Shown in pieces: positions 52,185 through 60,503 of a stretch of 64,000 nucleotides of DNA. The stretch is taken from NCBI GenBank assembly GCA_044221135.1, contig JBGAPT010000001.1, positions 62,001-126,000 of the forward strand, read 5' to 3'. A program made the translations under genes and the position numbers. The DNA comes from UBA4722 sp044221135. Its GTDB lineage: Bacteria; Pseudomonadota; Gammaproteobacteria; DSM-16500. Below the pieces are notes generated by a model. It made no database searches. It was not told where the DNA came from and saw nothing but the letters and a program-made list of their open reading frames with translations. Within the stretch, counting starts at the first letter, position 1. Every line of letters begins with the position of its first letter.

Positions 52185-52690
52185 ATGACTAATATTTTAG
52201 TTCTTTATTACAGCCGCCATGGTGCGGTTAAGCAAATGTCGCAATATGTAGCACGTGGTGTAGAATCAGTGCCCGGTGTGGAAGCACGAATTCGCACAGT
52301 ACCTGCCGTCTCACCCGTATCCGAAGCAACTCAATCCGATATTCCAGACAGCGGCGCGCCTTATGTCACATTAAATGATTTAAAAGAATGCGATGGACTG
52401 GCGCTGGGCAGTCCCACTCGTCGGTTTTTAGCTCAACATCCAGCTTGCATGGAGGACAAGAAACGACATTAGTCAGCATGATGTTGCCTTTGATGCATTT
52501 AGGATTTGTATTGGTTGGAATTCCTTATACAGAACCTGATTTGAATACAACTGTAACAGGCGGCACACCGTACGGCGCTACGCATTTTACGGGGTCGAAT
52601 GGCAAGAATCCGGTGAGCGCGGAAGAGCAGCGTTTATGTTTTGCAATGGGAAAGAGATTGGCAACTATTGCAGTAAAACTGAAAAAATAA
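52185..52690 (+). pseudogene. wrbA: WrbA-like NAD(P)H:quinone oxidoreductase, internally deleted
   Basis: The first frame (52185-52472) reads MTNILVLYYSRHGAVKQMSQ to DGLALGSPTR, a normal WrbA N-terminal half with its FMN loop. Straight after, homology moves to another frame: VFSSTSSLHGGQETTLVSMM to the end (GGTPYGATHF) at 52690. The roughly 30 residues normally between GSPTRFGNM and the VF-T-T-x-SxHGG block are missing. An out-of-frame deletion of about 90-100 bp at about 52415 has therefore removed part of the FMN site, and the gene is dead. Confidence 0.85.
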
Positions 52691-52719
52691 AATATACCTA
52701 TCCTACTTCAAAATATCTC

Positions 52720-52752
52720 ATTGTCATCCTGAACATAGCGAAGAATGGCAAT
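52720..52752. repeat. short palindromic repeat (GTCATCCTGAAC type)
   Basis: ATTGTCATCCTGAAC and the imperfect reverse AAGAATGGCAAT form a hairpin. Copies or halves occur at 9053-9063, 41389-41400 and 61108-61140. This one lies between wrbA and the pilin gene. Confidence 0.5.
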
Positions 52753-52791
52753 TGAGTCTATACCTACTACTGACACCTCTAGGGAAATACT

Positions 52792-53199
52792 ATGCGCAAT
52801 TTTTTTGGCTTTAGCCTGCTAGAAATTCTAATCACACTTGCCATCATTAGCCTATTAACAGGTCTTTGCTTTCCATTGTATTCCCAACACATCGCTGAGG
52901 AGAGACGACTAGAAGCCAAAATAACATTAGAAAAACTCGCTGCTGCTTTGGAAGGCTATTACACAGCACACAATACTTACCAAGGAGCAACCTTGGAACA
53001 ACTTGGGTTTTCAACATTCATTGCAAAAAATAATTATCAACTAACTATGACAGCTTTAACTGAAAACACATTTTCGTTATCTGCTACACCCATAGCTAGC
53101 CAGGCGCAGCAAGATACTTTATGTAAGACATTAATATTGAATGCAATTGGTGGCAAAAGCATCACTGGAAACGGGCAACTATCAGATTGTTGGAGTTAG
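52792..53199 (+). CDS. type IV pilin-like protein (PilE type)
   Basis: The 135-residue protein has a short leader and the prepilin motif GFSLLEILITLAIISLLTGL with the +5 Glu, where PilD would cut after Gly6. The stalk helix continues into a globular part with two cysteines (DTLCKTLI and LSDCWS) that would close the pilin D-loop. It resembles minor pilins PilE. The other pilus-type gene nearby is the FimT/GspH gene at 54626; the rest of the machine is not in the window. Confidence 0.85.
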   Translation: MRNFFGFSLLEILITLAIISLLTGLCFPLYSQHIAEERRLEAKITLEKLAAALEGYYTAHNTYQGATLEQLGFSTFIAKNNYQLTMTALTENTFSLSATPIASQAQQDTLCKTLILNAIGGKSITGNGQLSDCWS

Positions 53200-53366
53200 A
53201 TAGGTTGGATCTTGCATATTATATTATATAGAGTGTAACATGTGTTTTCTGGACTTTGATTCTACTCGATAAATAAGTTTTTTCAGATCAATTTTTAAAA
53301 CAGTATCTATACTATATAGTATAACCTGCAAGAAATTGTGCAAAGCAAAAAAAGGAGTAGACGGGT

Positions 53367-54497
53367 ATGAAAAAAATAATCTTTTTTATACTCTTTATTT
53401 GCAGCTGCTTTTCAATGAAAACTGCGTTGGCTATTAAGCCTAATCAACCAGAAATAACAAATATGATTTTTTTTGGTGACAGCTTAACGGACGTAGGAAA
53501 TAATACATGGATATTAATCGATGGTATCTTTGGTGCTCCAATCACGAATCCGAATGATCAAAGCCTGAAGTATATGTGGCCCAATTATTTAGCGCAAAAA
53601 AAACTAAACAAACCCGTGCATCCTTCTAGTCAGCTCAATATTTCTCCTTTTAATGATAGTATCAGTTATGCTTATGCAGGCGCTGAGACAAATGATTATT
53701 ATAATAATACCAATTGGCCGCCTCATACACAGGTGCCAACGAAAAATCTAGACTGCACCCGACCAGGTAGCATTAAAGATTCGGCAGGAAATATTAAAAG
53801 CACCTGTAATCCAGGGCTACTACTGCAAGTGGATTTGTATCTGCAAGATACACAATTTATGCCAAATCCAAAAACCTTATTTTTTATTTGGGCGGGTTCC
53901 AATGATATATTTGATTATTACAATGAAAATGCAAAACAGTATATAAGCATGACACTATTGAAATCGCCGTACTCCGCTATGTTAGCTAAACCGCCGATGC
54001 CTGTTCCATCGGAAGATGACCTAAGCACGCTAGAACAGAGAATTATTCATAACATCAATGAGGCAAAAAAGAAATTAATTGATGCTGGTGTAAAACCAAA
54101 AATGATTTATATTTTAACTTTACCTGATTTATCAAATACTCCTGCCTTACGTACTAGTAATAATTGGAAGCTGACTATTTTTTTTAATAAAGAAAACCTT
54201 GAAAAAAGCCTGAGTGTTGTCTCACAAAGCGTGAATCAAAAACTACAAACTCAACAAGACGATCCAAAATATGCTATACCGCCTTCACATTATCTACAGA
54301 TGGACAAGATGTTGCTTGATATGCGCTTAAATCCAACCCAGTACAGTGTTAACGATGTCGAAAACAACTGCATAGAGAAAAACGCAATGTCGGCATGCCT
54401 TGGGTATTTATTTTATGATCAAAAACATCCAACCACTGCCATACATAAAATAATTGCTGATTTTATCTTACAAAAACTTGATGAGGATGGTATATAA
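53367..54497 (+). CDS. secreted GDSL lipase/esterase
   Basis: The 376-residue protein has a signal peptide (MKKIIFFILFICSCFSM to ALA) and the GDSL family blocks: FFGDSLTDVGNN with the nucleophile Ser39, FIWAGSNDIFDYY with the Gly-x-Asn-Asp oxyanion residues, and DQKHPTTAIHK with the catalytic Asp and His. This is the architecture of Legionella PlaA/PlaC-type secreted phospholipases and acyltransferases. The exact substrate cannot be told. GGAG precedes the ATG, and a palindrome TACTATATAGTA lies about 55 bp upstream. Confidence 0.9.
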   Translation: MKKIIFFILFICSCFSMKTALAIKPNQPEITNMIFFGDSLTDVGNNTWILIDGIFGAPITNPNDQSLKYMWPNYLAQKKLNKPVHPSSQLNISPFNDSISYAYAGAETNDYYNNTNWPPHTQVPTKNLDCTRPGSIKDSAGNIKSTCNPGLLLQVDLYLQDTQFMPNPKTLFFIWAGSNDIFDYYNENAKQYISMTLLKSPYSAMLAKPPMPVPSEDDLSTLEQRIIHNINEAKKKLIDAGVKPKMIYILTLPDLSNTPALRTSNNWKLTIFFNKENLEKSLSVVSQSVNQKLQTQQDDPKYAIPPSHYLQMDKMLLDMRLNPTQYSVNDVENNCIEKNAMSACLGYLFYDQKHPTTAIHKIIADFILQKLDEDGI

Positions 54498-54625
54498 AAT
54501 AACACCCTTTCTAAGCAATGACTTAATTTCCAAAATTATAAGAATGCAGCAAACTCGCGGCACAACAACTGATACAGAAGGAAAAGAGTTTCTACGTCAT
54601 TTTTTAATTTCGCGCCAGCGACTCA

Positions 54626-55168
54626 TTAGATTTTTTGACAATAAATTTGTCTTTCTCCATCTTTTAAAATTCCGCCTTGTTGCTCGGGAAGCACTTCCCT
54701 CGCACGCCCAGCTTGACTTAATACAATAGCCCAACTTGGATTTTTTTCTCCATGCAGACAATACCAAAATGTGCCGTTTTCTGCTTTTAATGTACCAGAA
54801 GATAAATAATCCAATTGCGTCTGATTCACAGGAAAAGCACGCCAATATAATTCACCTTGATTAGCTGCAGTAATAAAACTATAAATCACTTTTCCTTTAG
54901 CTAAAACAATATAACCTTCTTTCCAATGACCAGAACAGGATTTTTGATCTGCACTTTGACACAACGTTACTGCCTCTCTTCGTATTATTGCTTCATTTTG
55001 AGTTAAATTAATTGCACGCAATAATTGCAATCTCATCACATCGACTGTTGATTGAGTTAACTTATCTTTTTGCGATGGGATAGTGAGCATTAATAAAATC
55101 AGCGCAATTGAAAAAGTAATCATTATTTCAAGTAAACAAAATCCATTGTCGTCATTTCTTTTTAACAA
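54626..55168 (-). CDS. fimT: GspH/FimT family pseudopilin
   Basis: The 180-residue protein has a prepilin start (NGFCLLEIMITFSIALILLM) with the +5 Glu. The GspH/FimT domain follows: LLRAINLTQNEAIIRREAVT, a typical FimT block, then LCQSADQKSCSGHWKEGYIV, and FCY-type end with cysteines. It probably primes a type IV pilus or type II secretion pseudopilus. It follows the last TOMM gene in the same direction, but a 181 bp mobile repeat separates them, so co-function is unlikely. Confidence 0.85.
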   Translation of the reverse strand: MLKRNDDNGFCLLEIMITFSIALILLMLTIPSQKDKLTQSTVDVMRLQLLRAINLTQNEAIIRREAVTLCQSADQKSCSGHWKEGYIVLAKGKVIYSFITAANQGELYWRAFPVNQTQLDYLSSGTLKAENGTFWYCLHGEKNPSWAIVLSQAGRAREVLPEQQGGILKDGERQIYCQKI

Positions 55169-55180
55169 TTTATTTATCCT

Positions 55181-55361
55181 AGAGCTCTTCAGATAATTAT
55201 TTTGGATTATAGCGCTCAGATGGCCATCAGATCGAGGTTTATTTTTCTCAAAAAAAGCACAGGAATACTCGTGGTATTTCGAGCATTTTTTTGAAAAAAT
55301 AAATCTTGAGATGATGGTCAGATGAGATGCTATAATTCAAAATAATTATCTGAAGAGCTCT
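55181..55361. repeat. MITE-like element, family D, TA-flanked
   Basis: The ends AGAGCTCTTCAGATAATTAT and ATAATTATCTGAAGAGCTCT are inverted copies, and pairing continues with some mismatches for about 65 bp on each side around a 45-50 bp centre. TA dinucleotides flank both ends, as left by IS630/Tc1-mariner-type transposition. The right end overlaps the stop codon of the CPBP gene (55360-56112). No protein is encoded. Confidence 0.8.
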
Positions 55362-56112
55362 ATAAAACTGCCACAACAAAAAATGTAAAATGTGCAATAA
55401 CCAGTGGGAGCAGATTAAAGAATTTAAGATAAAGCATCCCATTAATCAATCCAATGACCATTGAACCAATCAAAGGAAAAATGCCGCTGACTAAAGTTGG
55501 CATATGAAAAAGCTGCATAAACATAAATAAAATCGTAGAGCTCATAATAGCAATCCATGAACCTGTTGGTGAAAAATAATTGATTAAAATACCTCGAAAC
55601 ATCATTTCTTCACAGAAAACCTGGAAAAATACAATAGAAAGCGACAAAAAAAGTGGAAGCACTTCCACAGTATGCAAATAATGTCGTAACCAGCCACTTC
55701 TTGTCATAATTAACCAATCTTTTATCTCTAATGGAAAATAAGATTTGGGTATATGCCGAAAAATTTCAATTATTGCTCTACAAAGTAATGAAGAAAAACT
55801 CATCATACCGACACCTAAGAAGATACCGATTAACAGATAAAATACTATTTTTTCTAAATCAAATGATTGTGTAACAGTTGGAATAGCTAAAAAACAGAGT
55901 AATGTCACTACAAATAAGAAATGAAATAATACGACTAAAGGTAACTCAATAATGCCTTTTGAAATCTCCATTGAGTAATACTTTGTTATTTTCAAATAAG
56001 TCGCTATTTTAGGTGCGATATAAAATAGGTATAATTTAACGTAGTAATAAAAAAAAATAATCATTGCTGTGCTTAGCAAGAATCGATAGAAAAATATCAA
56101 ATATAATTTCAT
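55360..56112 (-). CDS. CPBP-family intramembrane protease, second of two (SagE-like)
   Basis: The 250-residue protein has about seven membrane helices and the CPBP (CAAX protease / bacteriocin-processing) motifs: the paired Glu and Arg in FCEEMMFRGILIN and the His in MQLFHMPTLVSG, with a third hydrophobic motif near the end (LVIAHFTFF). In streptolysin S-type clusters such a protein (SagE) is thought to cut the leader or give immunity. It overlaps the preceding CPBP gene by 4 bp (ATGA). Its stop codon lies in the end of the mobile repeat at 55181-55361, so the last residues may be altered. Confidence 0.85.
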   Translation of the reverse strand: MKLYLIFFYRFLLSTAMIIFFYYYVKLYLFYIAPKIATYLKITKYYSMEISKGIIELPLVVLFHFLFVVTLLCFLAIPTVTQSFDLEKIVFYLLIGIFLGVGMMSFSSLLCRAIIEIFRHIPKSYFPLEIKDWLIMTRSGWLRHYLHTVEVLPLFLSLSIVFFQVFCEEMMFRGILINYFSPTGSWIAIMSSTILFMFMQLFHMPTLVSGIFPLIGSMVIGLINGMLYLKFFNLLPLVIAHFTFFVVAVL

Positions 56113-56885
56113 GTAAGTGTCCTATCCTGACATCGAAACGCAGCCCAATTTAAGTAACCATGTATGAGTAAAGCAGGCAAAATAGTATGGCATAACAATA
56201 CAGCCATCATGCAACATGCGCCTAAAATCGTTTTAGAGATCATTTGTCTCAATCCAAAGCTTGCATGAGAAATACCAAAAATAAGGACTGTTGCAGCCAA
56301 TGCAACATTTAAAATGGAATTTGGCAACAAATAACACGATGTAATCAAATAGCCTCTAAAGATCATTTCTTCAAAAAGTGCGATCAACAAAACGATAACT
56401 AAAGAAAAATGAGTTTGATTCGTTTCATGTGACGCATAATGTTCATGCAACATTTTTAAATTTGTTTTTTTCCGAAAATTAGAATGCGGTGCAAGTGACA
56501 AAACAGTATTAGCAGGTCCTTGACGTAAATAATAATACCGATCCTGACTTATTTTTTGAGGATTCGACATTTTCTGGCGTTGAAAATAACGATTTATCAT
56601 TAACTCTACTTCTAACACAAACCATCCTAAAAATAACCCAATGGGAATACTCGCTAATTGCCATCCAATGCCAGCAGAAATAAACTGATTCATTGGCAAT
56701 GCTAACATGGCCGCCAAACAAATAATGGCTTTAAAAATACACTGAATGAAAAGCGGGTGTATCGTTTTACTGATAAAAAATCGATTATAAATATGGCTTG
56801 CTAAGTGTGAACTTCCCAAACACCACATGAAAAAAATAACAACTACATATTCCTGTAACTCAGGGGTAAGGGTGTGGAAATTCAT
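56109..56885 (-). CDS. CPBP-family intramembrane protease, first of two (SagE-like)
   Basis: About 258 residues from the ATG at 56885 (MNFHTLTPEL); an ATG at 56900 would add five residues. Six or more membrane helices are visible, and the CPBP motifs are LFEEMIFRGYLI (Glu-Glu and Arg) and FGISHASFGLRQM (His), with HGYLNWAAF as the third. The protein overlaps the C-terminal PxPxP coding end of the YcaO gene by at least 26 bp, so the two are translated in a coupled way. Two tandem CPBP genes may divide leader cleavage and immunity; this is inference. Confidence 0.87.
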   Translation of the reverse strand: MNFHTLTPELQEYVVVIFFMWCLGSSHLASHIYNRFFISKTIHPLFIQCIFKAIICLAAMLALPMNQFISAGIGWQLASIPIGLFLGWFVLEVELMINRYFQRQKMSNPQKISQDRYYYLRQGPANTVLSLAPHSNFRKKTNLKMLHEHYASHETNQTHFSLVIVLLIALFEEMIFRGYLITSCYLLPNSILNVALAATVLIFGISHASFGLRQMISKTILGACCMMAVLLCHTILPALLIHGYLNWAAFRCQDRTLT

Positions 56886-58200
56886 GTGCAACTCCTCCAT
56901 AACTCAAATAACGTGGATGTTGAATCCAAGGTGCACTTGGCAAACATAAACTTAATGTATCCGGTGACCATACTCTAGGCACTATAAAACCCAAATTTTC
57001 CGCCTCAAGACAAGTCAAATCACAAAAAAGTAATTCTTTATTTGATTTTTTAAAACTGGAAACCAGGATAGATAATTGCTTCGATTCATTACCCTGAATA
57101 TCAGAAGGTAAATCCATCGCATAGATCACTTTATCTAAAGGAAATTTCTTTTCAATCATTGAAAAATGATACCCTAATGCGTAATAACCCACATTATTAT
57201 CCAAATCATAAAAATGAGGTTCATTTGAATAATCCATCTGTTTTTGAAAAACAACCATCCTTGATAACCCAACGACACCCATTACTTCTAAATAGGCTTT
57301 ATACATTGCTCTCACCAGCGAAACATCGGCCCCTAAGCCAATTGCAGCATTTGGAACACTCGCTTTATTGCGGTAAACACAAGCTACGCTAAATCCAGCA
57401 AGATCAGGATTCTCTAACCAATGAAAACTAAAAAGTGCTTGATTAAAATTTCCTTGCCTTATTAAAATTTTCTCTAGACCACGCGTACGATCGTCAAAAA
57501 TAATTCTTTTTGATTGACAAGCCGAATACCAATGACCCATTGCTGAATCAATTTGTACTAATTCAAGTACAGAATTAATTAACGCTTTTACTTTATTCGT
57601 ATGCGCTGCTGTGCCAGTTGTAACGGCAGGCGATATCCACGGTTCATTTTGTGCATGCTTAACTTGATAGCCTACCAGTATAAATTGCGTAGGGACCCAC
57701 ATCGAACGTGTACTAAAAAATGAGGGCAACTTAATCCAATCAAGTGGTTGATCAACATAGTGCGTGAAGGGGAAATTAGCTTGCGTAAATTGATGTTGCC
57801 CAAACGGTTGAAGCTTGCCTTTCTCTAAAACAAAATCACCTTCTGTAGCAACCAGTTCATTATACGAAAGAAATTTTTTAAAAAATCGTCCTGATAAATC
57901 AGATACCAATTGCGCATAACGCTCAACAGATTCACCAAATGTTTTAATAAGTGTTTCATTTAAGCTGATTCCAGCTGCACCCACATGGTATCCTCCCCGT
58001 CCAGGATGTGGTTTGTTTAGCAATACATGTACACCTGTTAAATCAGCACCTGTTGATATTATTTTAGGAGAACGGCTCGCGCGATGCAAAAATCCAATTT
58101 CTTTAACCAGACCACATAATGGGCTCAGCATTTTTTTATTTAAATACTGCGTGACAGGTGATAAATAATCATCGCGAGAATGTATTTCCAATTTAATCAT
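56860..58200 (-). CDS. YcaO-domain azoline cyclodehydratase (SagD-type)
   Basis: This enzyme uses ATP to activate backbone amides so that Cys, Ser and Thr of the precursor close to thiazolines and oxazolines. The 446-residue chain carries the YcaO ATP-site region GESVERYAQL (Glu90, Glu93, Arg94), a preceding GRGGYHVGAAGISLNETLIK, and ENPDLAGFSVACVYRNKAS later. It ends FPHPYP, the PxPxP C-terminal motif that is needed for catalysis in TOMM cyclodehydratases. The start overlaps the ThiF-like gene by 8 bp, as expected for subunits of one complex. Homology class is firm; the product is unknown. Confidence 0.93.
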   Translation of the reverse strand: MIKLEIHSRDDYLSPVTQYLNKKMLSPLCGLVKEIGFLHRASRSPKIISTGADLTGVHVLLNKPHPGRGGYHVGAAGISLNETLIKTFGESVERYAQLVSDLSGRFFKKFLSYNELVATEGDFVLEKGKLQPFGQHQFTQANFPFTHYVDQPLDWIKLPSFFSTRSMWVPTQFILVGYQVKHAQNEPWISPAVTTGTAAHTNKVKALINSVLELVQIDSAMGHWYSACQSKRIIFDDRTRGLEKILIRQGNFNQALFSFHWLENPDLAGFSVACVYRNKASVPNAAIGLGADVSLVRAMYKAYLEVMGVVGLSRMVVFQKQMDYSNEPHFYDLDNNVGYYALGYHFSMIEKKFPLDKVIYAMDLPSDIQGNESKQLSILVSSFKKSNKELLFCDLTCLEAENLGFIVPRVWSPDTLSLCLPSAPWIQHPRYLSYGGVAHEFPHPYP

Positions 58201-59233
58201 GTTCTACATTCTCCAGTATTGTTTGATAATCATAATAAAGCTGTTGATCATCTCTGTGTATCATAGAGCCGCAAATGGGACAACCTGATAATCGCAAAAC
58301 CTCATTAAAACAAATTTCCATGGTGGGTAAATAGATAGAAAGTGCTTTAGACTTAGTAAAACAGGTTTTTGAATAACGATGATTAATAATTTCCATCGCC
58401 ATATGCGCTGCAAGCAGATGCATTGTTGGAGTACATTTTTTTGATACGCCACCAACAAAATCACTCACCATCGACAATTCTTTATATCTCTGATAGCTCG
58501 CATACTCATGCAAGTTCATAGTGACACGTTTTTCAAAACAATGATAACAGGGACCTGATCTAGAACTAAAAGTAGGCCCTATAAATACAAATGGGCCATC
58601 AATCACACCATGAATCCATGGAATATCTAACGTGTAGTTAATTTGATTAAGTCGCATAGCTAACAATGGGTCATTTTGCGCTAAAGCTAATACAACAAAA
58701 TAATCTTTCCACCATGAAAATTTATCAACTGCTTCTTGCAACATAAAACCATCAAACATCCACTGTGAATTTGTTTTTAAATTTTTAATTTCAGGATCAT
58801 GGATATCTATTGTTGCAACAGAACTTTCACCACTGGAATTGACTAAAATACGCTTTATTTCATGGCTGACAGGTTCTTCACCAATAATTAAAATATTTTC
58901 TGGTCTGTCAGCATATTCAGATGAATTTGACACGAATTGTTCCGTATAATGATCCATGAATCCTGATGTTGCATTTTCTAACACATCCAACTGTAACAAA
59001 TGATCTAATATTCCTTCAATTTCTGAGCGTGATACCTGATGTTTCTTTGCCATCTCTTGTGTAGTTAAATGACCATTTAAATCTTTTAAAATAGAATAAA
59101 GCTGATGACTGTTTGATTCATCATTAATAACAAATGAGGTTGGATTCCAAACTCCACTGCGTAATTCAACTTGTTGAGCAGAATGTGGAATAATAGAAAA
59201 ATGAGGCTTAATACGTAATGTTGCTTTTTTCAT
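58193..59233 (-). CDS. ThiF-like TOMM cyclodehydratase partner with recognition domain (SagC/ocin-ThiF type)
   Basis: The 346-residue protein binds the precursor leader and presents it to the YcaO enzyme. The first 85 or so residues are a winged-helix recognition element of the PqqD type (SHQLYSILKDLNGHLTTQEM, then SEIEGILDHLLQLDVLEN). A Rossmann-like region follows (NILIIGEEPVSHEIKRIL), without a clear ATP-binding glycine loop, so it is probably not an E1 enzyme itself. Two Cys pairs, C229-x2-C232 (GPCYHCFEKR) and C318-x2-C321 (GCPICGS), form the zinc site of this family. It lies between the dehydrogenase and the YcaO gene. Confidence 0.88.
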   Translation of the reverse strand: MKKATLRIKPHFSIIPHSAQQVELRSGVWNPTSFVINDESNSHQLYSILKDLNGHLTTQEMAKKHQVSRSEIEGILDHLLQLDVLENATSGFMDHYTEQFVSNSSEYADRPENILIIGEEPVSHEIKRILVNSSGESSVATIDIHDPEIKNLKTNSQWMFDGFMLQEAVDKFSWWKDYFVVLALAQNDPLLAMRLNQINYTLDIPWIHGVIDGPFVFIGPTFSSRSGPCYHCFEKRVTMNLHEYASYQRYKELSMVSDFVGGVSKKCTPTMHLLAAHMAMEIINHRYSKTCFTKSKALSIYLPTMEICFNEVLRLSGCPICGSMIHRDDQQLYYDYQTILENVEHD

Positions 59234-59253
59234 AGTATGTATTCCTATAAATT

Positions 59254-59337
59254 ATTTATATGCTACGCACAAGAAAAGCTTGTGCTTGTTTGTTACTGAC
59301 GGGAAAACTTCCTCATCGCGTAAGGTCGATGGGAACC
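59254..59337. repeat. interspersed hairpin repeat, family F copy 7 (partial)
   Basis: TTATATGCTACGCACAAGAA, AAGCTTGTGCTTG, CATCGCGTAAGGTCGATGGG follow the order of the right half of family F. AAGAAAAGCTT and the GTTCC-type ends are partly lost. It lies between the SagB-type and ThiF-like genes of the TOMM cluster. Confidence 0.5.
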
Positions 59338-59341
59338 ATTA

Positions 59342-60262
59342 TTAATTTGTGATACCTGCTAACACCATATGCAAAATTGTTTGGTTAATTCCATCAAATC
59401 CCATGAGTTGATTCACTTCGTTTTCATAGTAACCACCCCAATCCGTACTCGCCAATCCTAGACAAACATTTGCCAAATGAATATTTTGAGAAATAGCCCC
59501 TATCTCCTGAAGCACAAAGCGCAAACCACGATTACCATATTTACTCATTGATTTCCAAGGATGCGCGGCAAAGAGACAAATGTAATTGCAACGTGTATAC
59601 ATGATTTCATTTTTAGCCCTCACAAATGTATCCAGAATTTCTGACGCCTGTTCTTTATTTCCTGTTTTTATTAACATATCTGTTTGCTCTGCATAATGAT
59701 AAATTCCCTGCTCTAATCCTTTAATATTTAAAACTAAAAAATAAATATCTACAGGATATAGATGACCTGCGCTACTAATCGTGCTGAAATTAAGCTTGAT
59801 CTCCAGACCTTCCTGCAATTTTGCAGTCGCTGTATCGGATATCCCTCGCGCACACCGTGCAATAGTCGCTAAATAATCCATGCCTACAGCATCCCCTGTA
59901 AATTGATTCACACTTCTTCGTCTAAGCATGGCTTCACCTAAACGCATATCTAAAGCAACACCCACAGGTAATGAAAAAGCAGGTAAATCACAATAATCAC
60001 GCTGATTATTGAATGCTTGGGTAACAATACTGGCATCATCATAAAAATGCTCAACAGATAACTCACTCTCCGTATCGCCACGCGTATAATAAGAATTTAA
60101 TAAGTATTCTTCTGCTAACAAAGGTAGAGAGTGACGTTCAGTATATTTAATTAAATGCGGTTTTAATCCAATGGCTGCTGACCAGGGAATAAAAGGACTG
60201 TATCCATTTAAATAAGCAGATGCATTTAATAATGCTTGGCTTATTTGTTTATTATCAGACAT
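59342..60262 (-). CDS. sagB: SagB-type FMN dehydrogenase for azole formation
   Basis: This flavin enzyme oxidises thiazolines/oxazolines to aromatic azoles. The 306-residue protein has a nitroreductase fold: MLRRRSVNQFTGDAV at the FMN phosphate site, FSTISSAGHLYPVDIYFLVL (SagB members have PSxGALYP here), LEQGIYHYAEQ and KYGNRGLRFVLQEIGAISQN, then LASTDWGGYYENEVNQL. The last Cys-like position of nitroreductases is replaced by Ser-Thr as in the subfamily. GGAG precedes the ATG. It is the first enzyme gene after the precursor, 240 bp downstream of it. Confidence 0.92.
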   Translation of the reverse strand: MSDNKQISQALLNASAYLNGYSPFIPWSAAIGLKPHLIKYTERHSLPLLAEEYLLNSYYTRGDTESELSVEHFYDDASIVTQAFNNQRDYCDLPAFSLPVGVALDMRLGEAMLRRRSVNQFTGDAVGMDYLATIARCARGISDTATAKLQEGLEIKLNFSTISSAGHLYPVDIYFLVLNIKGLEQGIYHYAEQTDMLIKTGNKEQASEILDTFVRAKNEIMYTRCNYICLFAAHPWKSMSKYGNRGLRFVLQEIGAISQNIHLANVCLGLASTDWGGYYENEVNQLMGFDGINQTILHMVLAGITN

Positions 60263-60281
60263 GAATGTGACTCCATTATTA

Positions 60282-60317
60282 TAAAAAAAGATCGAAGCTA
60301 ATATTTGGCCTTGATCG
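60282..60317 (-). terminator. possible attenuator between precursor and enzyme genes
   Basis: On the minus strand GATCAAGGC ... GCTTCGATC can pair at its outer GATC/GATC and inner bases with mismatches, and TTTTTTTAT follows at once. In the streptolysin S operon a terminator after sagA keeps precursor mRNA high; the position here, before sagB, is the same. The stem is imperfect, so the call is tentative. Confidence 0.45.
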
Positions 60318-60503
60318 TGTTAATTTTTAAATTGGGAAACGAAGCATTAGACAGGAAAAAATTGAGTTTATGTGATTAAAAACAGTGGTAAAAAAGAAGA
60401 GTACACTCACCACACTTCGAAAATGTTATCTTGGGCCTTTACGAGGATAGATTTCGCGAAGGATGACAAATCGGACTGTGAGGTGCAATGGGTAAAAGCA
60501 AAC

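Noticed and set aside
52388..52690. Independent 100-residue protein
   Set aside because: Its first 15 codons are out-of-frame WrbA sequence and the rest is the WrbA C-terminal half, so it is part of the pseudogene.
54454..54729. 91-codon plus-strand frame after the lipase gene
   Set aside because: It overlaps the lipase end and fimT antisense, and has no recognisable features.
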